From NCBI RefSeq assembly GCF_012931845.1, contig NZ_CP051884.1:2356001-2420000 (forward strand): a stretch of DNA of 64,000 bases, read 5' to 3'. Below the pieces are notes generated by a model. The model was not told the origin of the DNA. It did no database searches and saw nothing but the letters and a program-made list of their open reading frames with translations. Made by a program: the position numbers and the translations under genes. Of this stretch, positions 37,487 through 46,615 are shown piece after piece (the first letter of the stretch is position 1; the number at the start of each line of letters is the position of its first letter). The DNA comes from Cellulomonas taurus. Lineage in GTDB: Bacteria > Actinomycetota > Actinomycetes > Actinomycetales > Cellulomonadaceae.

Positions 37487-38425
37487 TCAGCCCTTCACCG
37501 CTCCGGACACCATGCCCGAGGTCATCCGTCCCTGGACGAACAGGAAGAAGATCACCACCGGGATCGAGATCAACGTGGAACCTGCCATCACGGTGCCCCA
37601 GTCGGTGCCCTTGGTCGCTTCCTGGAGCGCGCGCAGCCAGATCGGCAGCGTCTTGTTGCCCTCCATCACGACCAGGGCGAGCACGAACTCGTTCCAGGCC
37701 TGGATGAAGGCGAACACCCCGGTGGAGATCAGTCCGGGGGCGACCAGCGGGAAGGTGACCCGGGCGAAGGCGCCGATCTTGGAGCAGCCGTCGATCTGTG
37801 CCGCCTCCTCCAGTTCCGCGGGCACCCCGGCGACGAAGCCACGCAGCGTCCAGATGGTGAAGGGCAGCACGGAGGCGGTGTAGACCAGCGCCAGCCCGGC
37901 GATCTGGTCCAGCAGGTTCCAGTCCCGCAGCATCGAGTACAGCGAGATGATCATCGCCTCGCCCGGGATCATCTGGATCGCCAGGATCACCACGATGAAC
38001 CATTTGCGGCCCCGCCACCGGAACCGGGTCGCCGCGAGCGCCGCCAGGAAGCCGAACAGCAGCGCGGCGACCAGCACGATCAGGGTGACGATCAGGCTGA
38101 CCCGCAGCGCCGGCAGGAAGTCGTAGTTGGTCTGGCCGGTGAAGATCTTCCGGTAGTTGTCGAAGGTCCCGCCGATCGGCGCGAAGGTCGGCGTCGTGCT
38201 GCGGATCTTGTTGGTCGGCAGGAAGGAGCTGTTGACCATCCAGTAGACCGGGAAGATCGAGAACAGGAAGACCACGACAGCGGCGACCGACAGGAACCAG
38301 CCCGGACGGTCGCGGCGGGCGCGGGCGTTGCGGTTGCTGCGGCCCGCCTTGCGCGCGGCGGTGGCGTCCGTGGCGGTCGACTGCCGGGTCGGCAGCGGGG
38401 CGGTGGTGTCGACGGTGCTCATCAC
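37487..38425 (-). CDS. Carbohydrate ABC transporter permease (MalG-like)
   Basis: This 312-residue permease has six hydrophobic segments and the EAA loop EEAAQIDGCSKIGAFAR that docks to a shared ATPase. A basic N-terminal tail of about 45 residues precedes TM1. It overlaps the other permease by four bases (ATGA). No ATPase is encoded in the cluster; an MsiK-like ATPase elsewhere is expected, as for other actinobacterial sugar importers. Confidence 0.92.
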   Translation of the reverse strand: MMSTVDTTAPLPTRQSTATDATAARKAGRSNRNARARRDRPGWFLSVAAVVVFLFSIFPVYWMVNSSFLPTNKIRSTTPTFAPIGGTFDNYRKIFTGQTNYDFLPALRVSLIVTLIVLVAALLFGFLAALAATRFRWRGRKWFIVVILAIQMIPGEAMIISLYSMLRDWNLLDQIAGLALVYTASVLPFTIWTLRGFVAGVPAELEEAAQIDGCSKIGAFARVTFPLVAPGLISTGVFAFIQAWNEFVLALVVMEGNKTLPIWLRALQEATKGTDWGTVMAGSTLISIPVVIFFLFVQGRMTSGMVSGAVKG

Positions 38426-39372
38426 ACGTCCTCGTTTCGGAGCAGCGAACGCACGTAGAAGAAGGCCAGGCCGAGCATGATCAGCGCGAAGATCACCGCG
38501 ATCGCGCTCGCCTCGGAGTAGTTCCCCTGGGCGACGCCGTAGCGGTAGATGTAGGTGCCGATCACGTCGGTGTTCGCGGCCGCCGACGACTGGCGCAGCG
38601 CGTAGACCTGGGTGAACACCCGCAGGTCCCAGATCACCTGCAACATCAGCACCACGGCGATCACCGGCTTGATGAAGGGCACGATCACCTGCCGGAAGCG
38701 CTGGACCGGGCCTGCGCCGTCGAGCTCGGCCGCCTCCAGCACCTCACCGGGCACCTGGGTCAGGGCGGCGAACAGGGTGAAGGCGACGAAGGGCACCGAC
38801 TGCCAGGTCACCAGGAAGACCACGACCATGAAGAAGGTCAGCGGCTGACTGAGCCAGGCGAAGCGGTCGAAGTCCAACCCGATCTGGGTCAGCACGTAGT
38901 TCACGACGCCGTAGGAGGTGTCGAACATCCACTGGAAGATCACGGTGCTGGTCAGCGCGGGCATCGCCCAGGCGAGCAGCAGGCCGACGCTGACCAGCAG
39001 CTTCATCCCCTTGCCCAGCCGGTTCATCAGCAGCGCGATCAGCATGCCCAGGGTCATGGTGGCGATCACCAGGACGACCATCAGGGCGAAGGAGCGACCC
39101 ATCAGGGTCCAGAACTCGGCGTCGGTGAGCACCTTCTGGTACTGCTCGAATCCGACGAAGTTCGGTGCCTTGCCGGAGAAGAGGTTGTTCTGCCGGGAGA
39201 AGTCCTGCACCGAGAAGATCAGCATCCGCACCAGCGGGTAACCGAGGAACACGGCCAGCACCGCGACGGCGGGGACGAGGAGGGCGAGCGCGGACCAGGA
39301 GACGCCGCGGTCGCGGGTGTCCCGGATCCGCTTGCGCTTCGGCGCGCGGGTGGGCGCGGTGGAGACAGACAT
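38422..39372 (-). CDS. Carbohydrate ABC transporter permease (MalF-like)
   Basis: This 316-residue permease has six hydrophobic segments and the loop EAAELDGAGPVQRFRQVIVP. It pairs with the MalG-like protein (38425) to form the channel for the amino-sugar importer. The 87-base gap to the binding-protein gene upstream carries a 10-bp hairpin (39417-39448), a usual device for lowering permease levels against the binding protein. Confidence 0.92.
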   Translation of the reverse strand: MSVSTAPTRAPKRKRIRDTRDRGVSWSALALLVPAVAVLAVFLGYPLVRMLIFSVQDFSRQNNLFSGKAPNFVGFEQYQKVLTDAEFWTLMGRSFALMVVLVIATMTLGMLIALLMNRLGKGMKLLVSVGLLLAWAMPALTSTVIFQWMFDTSYGVVNYVLTQIGLDFDRFAWLSQPLTFFMVVVFLVTWQSVPFVAFTLFAALTQVPGEVLEAAELDGAGPVQRFRQVIVPFIKPVIAVVLMLQVIWDLRVFTQVYALRQSSAAANTDVIGTYIYRYGVAQGNYSEASAIAVIFALIMLGLAFFYVRSLLRNEDV

Positions 39373-39416
39373 GGGCGGTCCTTGCAGACGACGTGGATAC
39401 GGCGAGCGGCGGGGAG

Positions 39417-39448
39417 CCGTGGGGCCACCGGTGACGGCGGCCCCACGG
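39417..39448 (-). terminator. Intra-operon hairpin between binding protein and permeases
   Basis: A 10-bp stem (39417-39426 with 39439-39448, CCGTGGGGCC) with a 12-base loop lies just past the binding-protein stop. It may stabilise that transcript or partly attenuate transcription. Confidence 0.5.
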
Positions 39449-39459
39449 ACCCGCGATGA

Positions 39460-40743
39460 TCAGCGGTTCAGTGCGTCCGTGATCTTGTCGTTCGCGGTGT
39501 CGGCCGCCTGCTGCACGTCGTTGCCCTGGGCGATCTCGGTGAACAGGGTCTCCATGATCAGGTCGGACTCGACGTTGGACCAGCCCGGGGCGACCGGGGT
39601 CAGCTTCACGTTCTCCGCCGCCTTCGCCGCCGCCTGGGCCACCGGGGTGTCACCCATCTCGGAGGCCAGCGAGACCTTCGCCGGGGTCAGCCCGGCCTTG
39701 GCCAGGATGGTCTGGTACTCGTCGGAGAGCATGATCTGCATCGCCTTGTAGGCCAGGTCCTGGTTCGCCGCCTGGGCCGGGATGGCGATGTTCGAGCCAC
39801 CCAGGAACACCGGGGCGGTGTCGTCGGCGGACTCACCCGGCAGGGCGTAGACGCCGATGTCGGACTCCGAGTCCGGGCAGCCACCGTTGTCGGCGCTGAT
39901 CAGCGACCCCTGCACCCAGCCCGGGGCGGACAGCGTGGCGACCTCACCGGCACACCACGGGATCTGCGGGTCGGTCTCCTTGGCGTCCGGTGCGGCACCG
40001 TTCGCGTTCAGCATGATGTCCTGGATCTTCTCCAGGCCGGCCACCGACTCCGGGGAGTTGATCGCGCCCACCCACTCGCCGTCCTTCTCGACCGCGAGCT
40101 CGCCACCCTCGGACCAGATGAAGGGCAGACCGTTGCGCCAGTCCTGACCCGGGTACCAAATGCCCGAGTAGTTCGGCTTGTCGGCGTTGGCGGTCTTGAG
40201 GGTCTTGCCGGCCTCGATGTACTCGTCGAGCGTGGTCGGCACCTCGACCCCGGCTGCCTGGTAGGCGGCCTTCGAGTAGAAGACCAGGCGGGAGCCGGCG
40301 TAGTAGGGCACCGCGTACAAGGTGTCGTCGTAGGTGCCGATCTCGACGAAGCCGGACAGCAGGTCGTCGCCGCCGAGCTCCTCGTACTTGTCGTCCAGCG
40401 GCATGAAGGCGCCGGCCGAGGTGAAGGTGGTCGACTGGGTGTTGCCGACCTCGACGATCTGCGGCGAGGTCTTGGGGTCGGTCATCGCCTGGGACAGCTT
40501 GTCCACCAGGCCGTCCCACTGCTGCTCCTCGATCACCAGGTCGGAGCCGGGGTTCTGGTCCTCGAAGGTGGTCTCCAGGTACTCACGGGCCTCGTCGGGG
40601 GTGTCCGAGCCGACCAGCCACACCTTGACGGTGGCTCCGTCGCCACTCGAGGTGCTGTCGCCGCTGCCCGAATCGCCGGACGAGCAGGCGGTCAGCGCGA
40701 GCGCCGCCGCCGCACCGACGGCCGCCATACGTAGGATCTTCAC
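39460..40743 (-). CDS. Sugar-binding lipoprotein of the amino-sugar importer
   Basis: This 427-residue lipoprotein has a signal peptide with lipobox LTAC (Cys20), a Ser/Gly/Asp-rich linker and a family-1 extracellular binding fold (VWLVGSDTPDEAREYLETTF, EVGNTQSTTF). Such proteins bind oligosaccharides and hand them to MalF/G-type permeases. The start is GTG 40743, with GGAGG eight bases upstream. The substrate is inferred as a glucosamine-containing sugar from nagB and the ROK kinase downstream. Confidence 0.9.
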   Translation of the reverse strand: MKILRMAAVGAAAALALTACSSGDSGSGDSTSSGDGATVKVWLVGSDTPDEAREYLETTFEDQNPGSDLVIEEQQWDGLVDKLSQAMTDPKTSPQIVEVGNTQSTTFTSAGAFMPLDDKYEELGGDDLLSGFVEIGTYDDTLYAVPYYAGSRLVFYSKAAYQAAGVEVPTTLDEYIEAGKTLKTANADKPNYSGIWYPGQDWRNGLPFIWSEGGELAVEKDGEWVGAINSPESVAGLEKIQDIMLNANGAAPDAKETDPQIPWCAGEVATLSAPGWVQGSLISADNGGCPDSESDIGVYALPGESADDTAPVFLGGSNIAIPAQAANQDLAYKAMQIMLSDEYQTILAKAGLTPAKVSLASEMGDTPVAQAAAKAAENVKLTPVAPGWSNVESDLIMETLFTEIAQGNDVQQAADTANDKITDALNR

Positions 40744-40828
40744 GTTGGTGTTCCTCCCAGATGCGAGGCGAGCGCCGGTTGGCGTCGCCGGGTTGAAACC
40801 AGCACTGCATGAGGCCGGCTCGGGGTGG

Positions 40829-42022
40829 TCACGTCACTCCGAGCTGGCCGTTCAGGACCAGGGCGGCGGCGCCGGACAGCGCCCCGTCCTGGTCCAACGA
40901 GCCCGTCCTGATCACCAGGTCATCGCCTATCAACGGCATGGTCCGGCTCCGGACAGTGGTGAGCGCGGCCTCTCTCAGCGGTCCGTCGAGCAGTTCCGGC
41001 GGACCGGAGAGCAGGACCTCGGAGAGGTTGAGCGCACTGACGACGGGTGCCAGGGCCACGCCCAGCTTCCGTCCTACCGACGCCAGCACGGCGTCGGAAT
41101 CCTCGGGGCTGCGGTCGGTGGTGGCGCGGCGCAGCGCCGGCAGCGACAGCAGGGTCTCCAGGCAGCCGGAGCGACCGCAGGCGCACAGCAGCGGTTCGGG
41201 GTCACCGGCGCGCAGGTCGCGGTCGTCGACCACGGTGACGTGGCCGATCTCCCCCGCCGCGCTGTTCGGGCCGCGCACCAGCATGCCGTCCAGCACCAGT
41301 CCGGCGCCGACGCCCTGCCCGATGGTGACCACCATCAGTCCGGCCCCGGCGGCCCCGCCGTAGGTGTACTCCCCCAGCGCCCGGGTGTTCGCGTCGTTCG
41401 CCACGTAGACCGGCACGCCCAGGGTGTCGGTGAGCGTGGCCGCCAGCGGCAGGTCGTACCAGGCGCGGTTCGGTGCCGAGATCACCACGCCGCGGGGGTC
41501 GATGACACCCGGGGAGCCGATCCCGATCCCGATCACCGGCCGGCTCGCGGCCGCCGACAGCAGCTCCCGGCACAGGTCCTCCAGCACCGTCACCGCGTCG
41601 GCGCCGGTGCGGCCGTCGAGGGAGGCCGAGTGCCGGGCGACCACGGTGCCGGTCAGGGTCATCACCGCGCCGCGCAGCTTCGCGTCGTCGGCCAGGTCCA
41701 CCGCCAGGACGTGGAACTCCTCCGTGCGCATCCCGACCAGGGTCGCGGGCTTGCCCACCTTGCCCTCGGGCCGGATGCCCAGCTCGGCGACCAGCCCTTC
41801 GGAGATCAGCACCGAGACCAGGTCGGAGATGGTCACCCGGGTCAGGCCGGTGCTGCGCGCCAGGTCGGCGCGGGAGGACGGGCCGTTGTGGAACAGGTGC
41901 TGCAGGACCAGCGAGCGGTTGTGCGCGCGGCCGTGCTCCGGAAGGAGCTTGCCGGTGGGTCGCAGGGTCCGCCCGACTCCCCGAGGAGCAGGGCGACCGG
42001 CCGACCGCGTCGCTGTGGTCAT
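40829..42022 (-). CDS. ROK-family transcriptional repressor
   Basis: This 397-residue regulator joins an N-terminal winged helix (about 33-90: NRSLVLQHLFHNGPSSRADL, SRADLARSTGLTRVTISDLV) to a ROK sugar-kinase-like domain with the zinc motif CACGRSGCLETLL. It binds sugar or sugar phosphate and is likely to control the operon it heads. A palindromic operator (42023-42049) sits directly at its start, so it is probably autoregulated. The gap to the binding-protein gene is 86 bases. Confidence 0.9.
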   Translation of the reverse strand: MTTATRSAGRPAPRGVGRTLRPTGKLLPEHGRAHNRSLVLQHLFHNGPSSRADLARSTGLTRVTISDLVSVLISEGLVAELGIRPEGKVGKPATLVGMRTEEFHVLAVDLADDAKLRGAVMTLTGTVVARHSASLDGRTGADAVTVLEDLCRELLSAAASRPVIGIGIGSPGVIDPRGVVISAPNRAWYDLPLAATLTDTLGVPVYVANDANTRALGEYTYGGAAGAGLMVVTIGQGVGAGLVLDGMLVRGPNSAAGEIGHVTVVDDRDLRAGDPEPLLCACGRSGCLETLLSLPALRRATTDRSPEDSDAVLASVGRKLGVALAPVVSALNLSEVLLSGPPELLDGPLREAALTTVRSRTMPLIGDDLVIRTGSLDQDGALSGAAALVLNGQLGVT

Positions 42023-42049
42023 GTTTGTTAGTGAAGCTTCCTTACAAAC
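42023..42049. promoter_or_regulatory. Operator palindrome at the ROK regulator start
   Basis: GTTTGTTAG and CTTACAAAC are inverted, with one mismatch, around a 9-base spacer. The site abuts the ATG at 42022, so a bound regulator would block its own transcription. ROK regulators use similar inverted repeats. Confidence 0.7.
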
Positions 42050-42124
42050 TCCGACGCAAGGGGTTCAGGCAACCGTGACCGGAACGTGACCGGGGGTTCA
42101 CCCGGGCGACATACCGCCCACCGG

Positions 42125-43051
42125 TCAGGCGTCCGCGCGGGTCCAGCCGAGGGCGCCCGGGTACTGGGTCGACCGGGTCGCCACCGCGATCCCGGCCCGC
42201 AGGGCGTCGCCGATCGTCGCCCCGCGGGCCAGCTCGGCGCCGATCGCACCGTGCAGCACATCCCCGGCGCCGAGGGTGTCCACCACGCGCGCCACCGCGG
42301 GCACCGGCAGCAGCACCGGGTCGCTCCCCCGCTCCACCAGCCGCGCCGGTCCCGCCCCCGCCGAGCGCGCCACGGACAGCACCCTCGGCCAGCGGTCCAG
42401 CAGGACGGCACAGGCGGGGTCGTCGTCGCCCGCAGGCATGACCGGGCTCTGCTCGGCGGGCTGGATGGGCGCGAGAGGTCCCGGGTCGGCGTGATTCGGC
42501 AGCGCGAAGTCCGCCGAGAGCACCGCGTGGTCGACGTGCGCCAGCAGCCCGTCCAGCCCCGGCTTCCACGATCCGCCGTCCAGCAACACCGGGATCCCCC
42601 GTCGCCGCGCCTCGGCCGCCAGCGGCACCGCCGCGCTCAGATGATGCCCGTCCACCAGGAGCGCCGTCGCCCGGTCCAGCAGGCCCGCGTCCGGGGCGGG
42701 CAGGGTCGGCATACCGACGGCGTTGACCGAGGCGACGGCACGCTGTCCGGTGGCCCGGGTGATCAGCACCGTGGACACCGGAGGGCTGGCATCGGTGTCC
42801 GCTGCCAGGTCGGTGACCGCCACCCCCGCGTCGGCCAGGCCCGCGCGCACCAGATCGGCGATCGGCCCCGTGCCCACGGCGGTGACCAGTCGGGCCGGCA
42901 CGCCCAGAGCGACGGCGGTGGCGGCGGCATTGGCTGCCGGTCCGCCGAAGGTCACCGCGAGACCCTCGGCCACCACCTTCTGGTCCGGCGCCGGGACCGC
43001 CTCGACCACCTGCGACACGTCCAGGGTCACCAACCCGCAGCACACCAGCAC
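42125..43051 (-). CDS. PfkB-family carbohydrate kinase
   Basis: This 308-residue ribokinase-like protein has the N-terminal GGPAANAAATAVALG segment and the C-terminal PfkB signature DTLGAGDVLHGAI containing the catalytic Asp. Family members phosphorylate ribose, fructose, tagatose-6-phosphate, nucleosides and others, so the substrate is open. GTG 43051 is the likely start; a CAGGAT box six bases ahead is a weak -10. It lies between the amino-sugar operon and pgi, transcribed away from pgi. Confidence 0.85.
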   Translation of the reverse strand: MLVCCGLVTLDVSQVVEAVPAPDQKVVAEGLAVTFGGPAANAAATAVALGVPARLVTAVGTGPIADLVRAGLADAGVAVTDLAADTDASPPVSTVLITRATGQRAVASVNAVGMPTLPAPDAGLLDRATALLVDGHHLSAAVPLAAEARRRGIPVLLDGGSWKPGLDGLLAHVDHAVLSADFALPNHADPGPLAPIQPAEQSPVMPAGDDDPACAVLLDRWPRVLSVARSAGAGPARLVERGSDPVLLPVPAVARVVDTLGAGDVLHGAIGAELARGATIGDALRAGIAVATRSTQYPGALGWTRADA

Positions 43052-43127
43052 CCGCCCATCCTGCCCGACCGCGCACGTGCCGGGGGCTCCGGCCGCGGGT
43101 CCCGGGCGAGGCGGGTGGAGGCGGGAC

Positions 43128-43133
43128 TACGGT
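43128..43133 (+). promoter_or_regulatory. Possible -10 of pgi
   Basis: TACGGT lies 37 bases before the pgi GTG, which has its own ribosome-binding site, so pgi mRNA probably has a leader. Confidence 0.4.
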
Positions 43134-43170
43134 TGGTGCCTGACGCACTGTGCACTCGAGAGGGAGACCT

Positions 43171-44850
43171 GTGAGCACACCCATCGACGCGACCGCGACC
43201 GGCGCGTGGACCGCCCTGACCGCGCACCGCGACGGGCTGACCCCGGATCTGCGCGGCTGGTTCGCCGCCGACCCGGAGCGGGCGACCCGCCTGAGCCGGC
43301 AGGTCGGTGACCTGCACGTGGACCTGTCCAAGAACCTCATCACCGACGAGACGCTGGATCTGCTGACCCGGCTCGCGGACGAGGTGGACCTGTCCGGCCG
43401 CCTGGCGGCGATGTTCGCCGGTGAGCACATCAACGTGACCGAGGACCGCGCGGTGCTGCACACCGCGCTGCGCCGCCCGCAGGGTGCGACCCCGGAGCTG
43501 GTGGTCGACGGCCAGCACGTCGACGCGGATGTCCAGGAGGTGCTGGCCAAGGTCTACGCCTTCGCCGAGAAGGTGCGTTCCGGCGCGTGGACCGGCGTGA
43601 CCGGTGAGCGGGTCGCCACCGTGGTGAACATCGGCATCGGCGGGTCGGACCTCGGCCCGGTGATGGCGTACGAGGCGCTCAAGCCCTACGTCCAGGACGG
43701 CTTGGAGCTGCGGTTCGTGTCGAACATCGACCCGACCGACCTGGCGGAGAAGGTCAAGGGCCTTGACCCGACCACCACGCTGTTCATCGTGGCCTCCAAG
43801 ACCTTCGGCACCCTGGAGACGCTGACCAACGCGCGCCTGGCCCGGGACTGGCTGTGGCGCGGGCTGATCGCCGCCGGGGCGATCGACGACACCGAGGACG
43901 CCCGGACCGACGCCGTCGCGAAGCACTTCGTCGCGGTGTCGACCTCCCTGGACAAGGTGGCGGCCTTCGGCATCGACCCGGAGAACGCCTTCGGCTTCTG
44001 GGACTGGGTCGGCGGCCGGTACTCGGTGGACTCCGCGATCGGCACCTCGCTGGCGATCGCGATCGGGCCGGAGGGCTTCGCGGACTTCCTGGCCGGTTTC
44101 CACACCGTCGACGAGCACGTGCGGAGCACCCCGTTCGACCAGAACGTGCCGGTGCTGATGGGCCTGCTGAACGTCTGGTACGTGAACTTCCTCGGCGCTC
44201 ACACCCACGCGGTGCTGCCCTACGCGCAGTACCTGCACCGGTTCCCGGCGTACCTGCAGCAGCTCACCATGGAGTCCAACGGCAAGTCGGTGCGGTGGGA
44301 CGGCTCGCCGGTCACCACCGAGACCGGTGAGGTGTTCTGGGGCGAGCCCGGCACCAACGGTCAGCACGCGTTCTACCAGCTGATCCACCAGGGCACCCGG
44401 CTGATCCCCGCCGACTTCATCGCGGTCGCCAACCCGGCGCACCCGCTGAAGGACGGCGAGACCGATGTGCACGCGCTGTTCCTGGCGAACTACTTCGCGC
44501 AGACCAAGGCGCTGGCCTTCGGGAAGACCGCCGACGAGGTGCGCGCCGAGGGCACCGCGGAGGAGATCGTCCCGGCCCGGGTGTTCTCCGGCAACCGGCC
44601 GACGACCTCGATCCTGGCGGCGGAGCTGACCCCGTCGGTGCTCGGCCAGCTGATCGCGCTGTACGAGCACATCACCTTCGTGCAGGGCGTGGTCTGGGGC
44701 ATCGACTCCTTCGACCAGTGGGGTGTCGAGCTGGGCAAGAAGCTCGCGCTGGAGATCGCCCCGGCGGTCGAGGGCGACACCGACGCGCTGGCGAGTCAGG
44801 ACCCGTCGACCCAGGCACTGATCGCGAAGTACCTGGAGCTGCGCGGCTGA
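43171..44850 (+). CDS. pgi: Glucose-6-phosphate isomerase
   Basis: This 559-residue enzyme interconverts glucose-6-phosphate and fructose-6-phosphate. It has [20 protein letters not shown], the SIS-domain [28 protein letters not shown] and the C-terminal [20 protein letters not shown], matching the long E. coli-like PGI type. GTG 43171 has AGGGAG five bases upstream. It joins fructose-6-phosphate from nagB to the pentose phosphate pathway. A strong terminator follows. Confidence 0.97.
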   Translation: MSTPIDATATGAWTALTAHRDGLTPDLRGWFAADPERATRLSRQVGDLHVDLSKNLITDETLDLLTRLADEVDLSGRLAAMFAGEHINVTEDRAVLHTALRRPQGATPELVVDGQHVDADVQEVLAKVYAFAEKVRSGAWTGVTGERVATVVNIGIGGSDLGPVMAYEALKPYVQDGLELRFVSNIDPTDLAEKVKGLDPTTTLFIVASKTFGTLETLTNARLARDWLWRGLIAAGAIDDTEDARTDAVAKHFVAVSTSLDKVAAFGIDPENAFGFWDWVGGRYSVDSAIGTSLAIAIGPEGFADFLAGFHTVDEHVRSTPFDQNVPVLMGLLNVWYVNFLGAHTHAVLPYAQYLHRFPAYLQQLTMESNGKSVRWDGSPVTTETGEVFWGEPGTNGQHAFYQLIHQGTRLIPADFIAVANPAHPLKDGETDVHALFLANYFAQTKALAFGKTADEVRAEGTAEEIVPARVFSGNRPTTSILAAELTPSVLGQLIALYEHITFVQGVVWGIDSFDQWGVELGKKLALEIAPAVEGDTDALASQDPSTQALIAKYLELRG

Positions 44851-44864
44851 GTCCGCTCACACAG

Positions 44865-44899
44865 CGAAGGGCCCGGTCCACCTCGGACCGGGCCCTTCG
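44865..44899. terminator. Bidirectional terminator after pgi
   Basis: A 15-bp perfect stem (44865-44879 with 44885-44899, CGAAGGGCCCGGTCC) and a five-base loop lie between the pgi and abfA stops. Confidence 0.85.
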
Positions 44900-44906
44900 T
44901 GCGTCG

Positions 44907-46421
44907 TCAGCGGCTGAACGCGATGGTGGAGAAGGAGACCGCCGGCAGATCGAGGGTGAGGACACCGTCGATGAGCTGGGCGTCCTCACGGGCGACCGGG
45001 GTCACACGCTCCGGGTCGTCGGCGCTGTTGCGGGCGTAGGGGTCGTCGGCGTGCAGGGTCGTCGCGGCGGTGACGTGCACGTCACCGAACCGGGACAGGT
45101 CCACGCTCAGGTCGGTGGCCTGCTCCGGGTGCCGGTTGACCACCAGCACCGACCCGGTGCCGGTCGACTCGTCCCAGGTCGCGACCGCGTCCACCGCCGG
45201 CACGTCGCCGTGCTGGGCGGTCGGGAAGGTGATCGACGTCGGCCGCACGTCCAGCACATCGCCCTTGGCCAGGGCGGCGATCTGGGCGAAGGGGTGGAAG
45301 ATCGTCTGCTTCCACACCCGGCCACCCGGCTCGGTCATGATCGGCGCGATCACGTTGACCAGCTGGGCCTGGCAGGCGGCGTGCACCCGGTCGTTGTGCC
45401 GCAGCAGGCTGATCAGCAGGTTCGCGACCACCACGGCGTCGGCGGCGTTGTACTTGTCCTCCAGCAGCGTCGGGGCGACCGGCCAGTCGTCACCGGAGGG
45501 CACGATCGACTCCGCGCGGGACTGGTACCAGACGTTCCACTCGTCGAAGGAGAGCTGGATCCGCTTCTCCTTCTTCAGGGCCGCGCGCACGCTGTCGGCG
45601 GTGGCGACCACGTCCTCGATGAACGCGTCCATGTCGACGGCACTGCCGAGGAAGCTGGCCAGGTCGCCGTCGGTCTCCTCGTAATAGCGGTGGATGGAGA
45701 TGTAGTCGACCTGGTCGTAGCACTCGGTGAGCACCACGCGCTCCCACTCGCCGAAGGTGTCCATGTTCGGACCCGACGACCCGCAGGCCACCAGCTCCAG
45801 GTTCGGGTCGACCTGACGCATGGCGCGCCCGGCCTCGGCGGCGATCCGGCCGTACTCGTGGGCGGTCTTGTGGCCGGTCTGCCACGGTCCGTCCATCTCG
45901 TTCCCGAGGCACCACATCCGCACGCCGTAGGGCTGCTCGCCGCCGTTGGCCCGACGCTGGTCGGCCAGGGCGGTCGGCGCGGTGCCGTTGCAGTAGTCGA
46001 GGATGTCGACGGCCTCCAGCACGCCACGGGTGCCGAGGTTGACCGCCATCATCGGCTCGACGCCGGCCTTGGCGGCCCAGCGCATGAACTCGTCGGTGCC
46101 GACCTGGTTCGTCTCCAGGGAGTGCCAGGCCAGGTCGAGCCGGGCCGGGCGCTGGTCCTGAGGGCCGACGCCATCCTCCCAGCGGTACCCGGAGACAAAG
46201 TTGCCCCCCGGGTAGCGGACGGCGGTCACGCCCATCTCCCGGACCAGGTCGATCACGTCCTGGCGGAAGCCGTCCGCGTCGGCACTGGGATGGGCGGGAT
46301 CGTGGATGCCGGTGTACACGCAGCGACCGAGGTGCTCCACGAAGGAGCCGAAGGTGCGCGGACGAACCGGCGAGACGATCAGGGCGGGGTCGACGGTGAG
46401 GCGTGCGGTGGGAGCTGCCAC
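44907..46421 (-). CDS. abfA: GH51 alpha-L-arabinofuranosidase
   Basis: This 504-residue intracellular glycosidase (no signal peptide) releases arabinose from arabinoxylan and arabinan oligomers. GH51 marks are RTFGSFVEHLGRCVYTGI, RYPGGNFVSGYRWEDGVGP, the acid/base Glu175 in CLGNEMDGP and the nucleophile Glu294 in SFDEWNVWY. GTG 46421 has AAGGA seven bases upstream. It is a single gene with a perfect 18-bp operator upstream (46504-46521), so it probably answers to a LacI-type repressor encoded elsewhere. Confidence 0.94.
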   Translation of the reverse strand: MAAPTARLTVDPALIVSPVRPRTFGSFVEHLGRCVYTGIHDPAHPSADADGFRQDVIDLVREMGVTAVRYPGGNFVSGYRWEDGVGPQDQRPARLDLAWHSLETNQVGTDEFMRWAAKAGVEPMMAVNLGTRGVLEAVDILDYCNGTAPTALADQRRANGGEQPYGVRMWCLGNEMDGPWQTGHKTAHEYGRIAAEAGRAMRQVDPNLELVACGSSGPNMDTFGEWERVVLTECYDQVDYISIHRYYEETDGDLASFLGSAVDMDAFIEDVVATADSVRAALKKEKRIQLSFDEWNVWYQSRAESIVPSGDDWPVAPTLLEDKYNAADAVVVANLLISLLRHNDRVHAACQAQLVNVIAPIMTEPGGRVWKQTIFHPFAQIAALAKGDVLDVRPTSITFPTAQHGDVPAVDAVATWDESTGTGSVLVVNRHPEQATDLSVDLSRFGDVHVTAATTLHADDPYARNSADDPERVTPVAREDAQLIDGVLTLDLPAVSFSTIAFSR

Positions 46422-46503
46422 GCTGGGTCCTTCCGGGGAATCGCCGCGCCGCGACTCTGCGGGGCGGGGTCGGGGGTGACCGACGGCTGCCACTCTGCCG
46501 CAG

Positions 46504-46521
46504 CTTTACATCGATGTAAAG
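46504..46521. promoter_or_regulatory. LacI-type operator upstream of abfA
   Basis: CTTTACATCGATGTAAAG is a perfect 18-bp palindrome with the central CG of LacI operators. TTTACA within it can serve as -35, with CAGAGT 17 bases on as -10. No cognate regulator is adjacent. Confidence 0.7.
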
Positions 46522-46530
46522 AGCACCGCG

Positions 46531-46565
46531 GGACCCCGCGCCCAGGGGATGGAGGCGCGGGGTCC
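46531..46565 (-). terminator. Terminator after the HtrA-like gene
   Basis: A 12-bp stem (46531-46542 with 46554-46565, GGACCCCGCGCC) and an 11-base loop lie downstream of the protease stop at 46616. Confidence 0.65.
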
Positions 46566-46615
46566 GGGTGGCCGGTCGAGCGAGGGAGGCAGTCGCCGCA
46601 CCCGCGACCGGCCGG

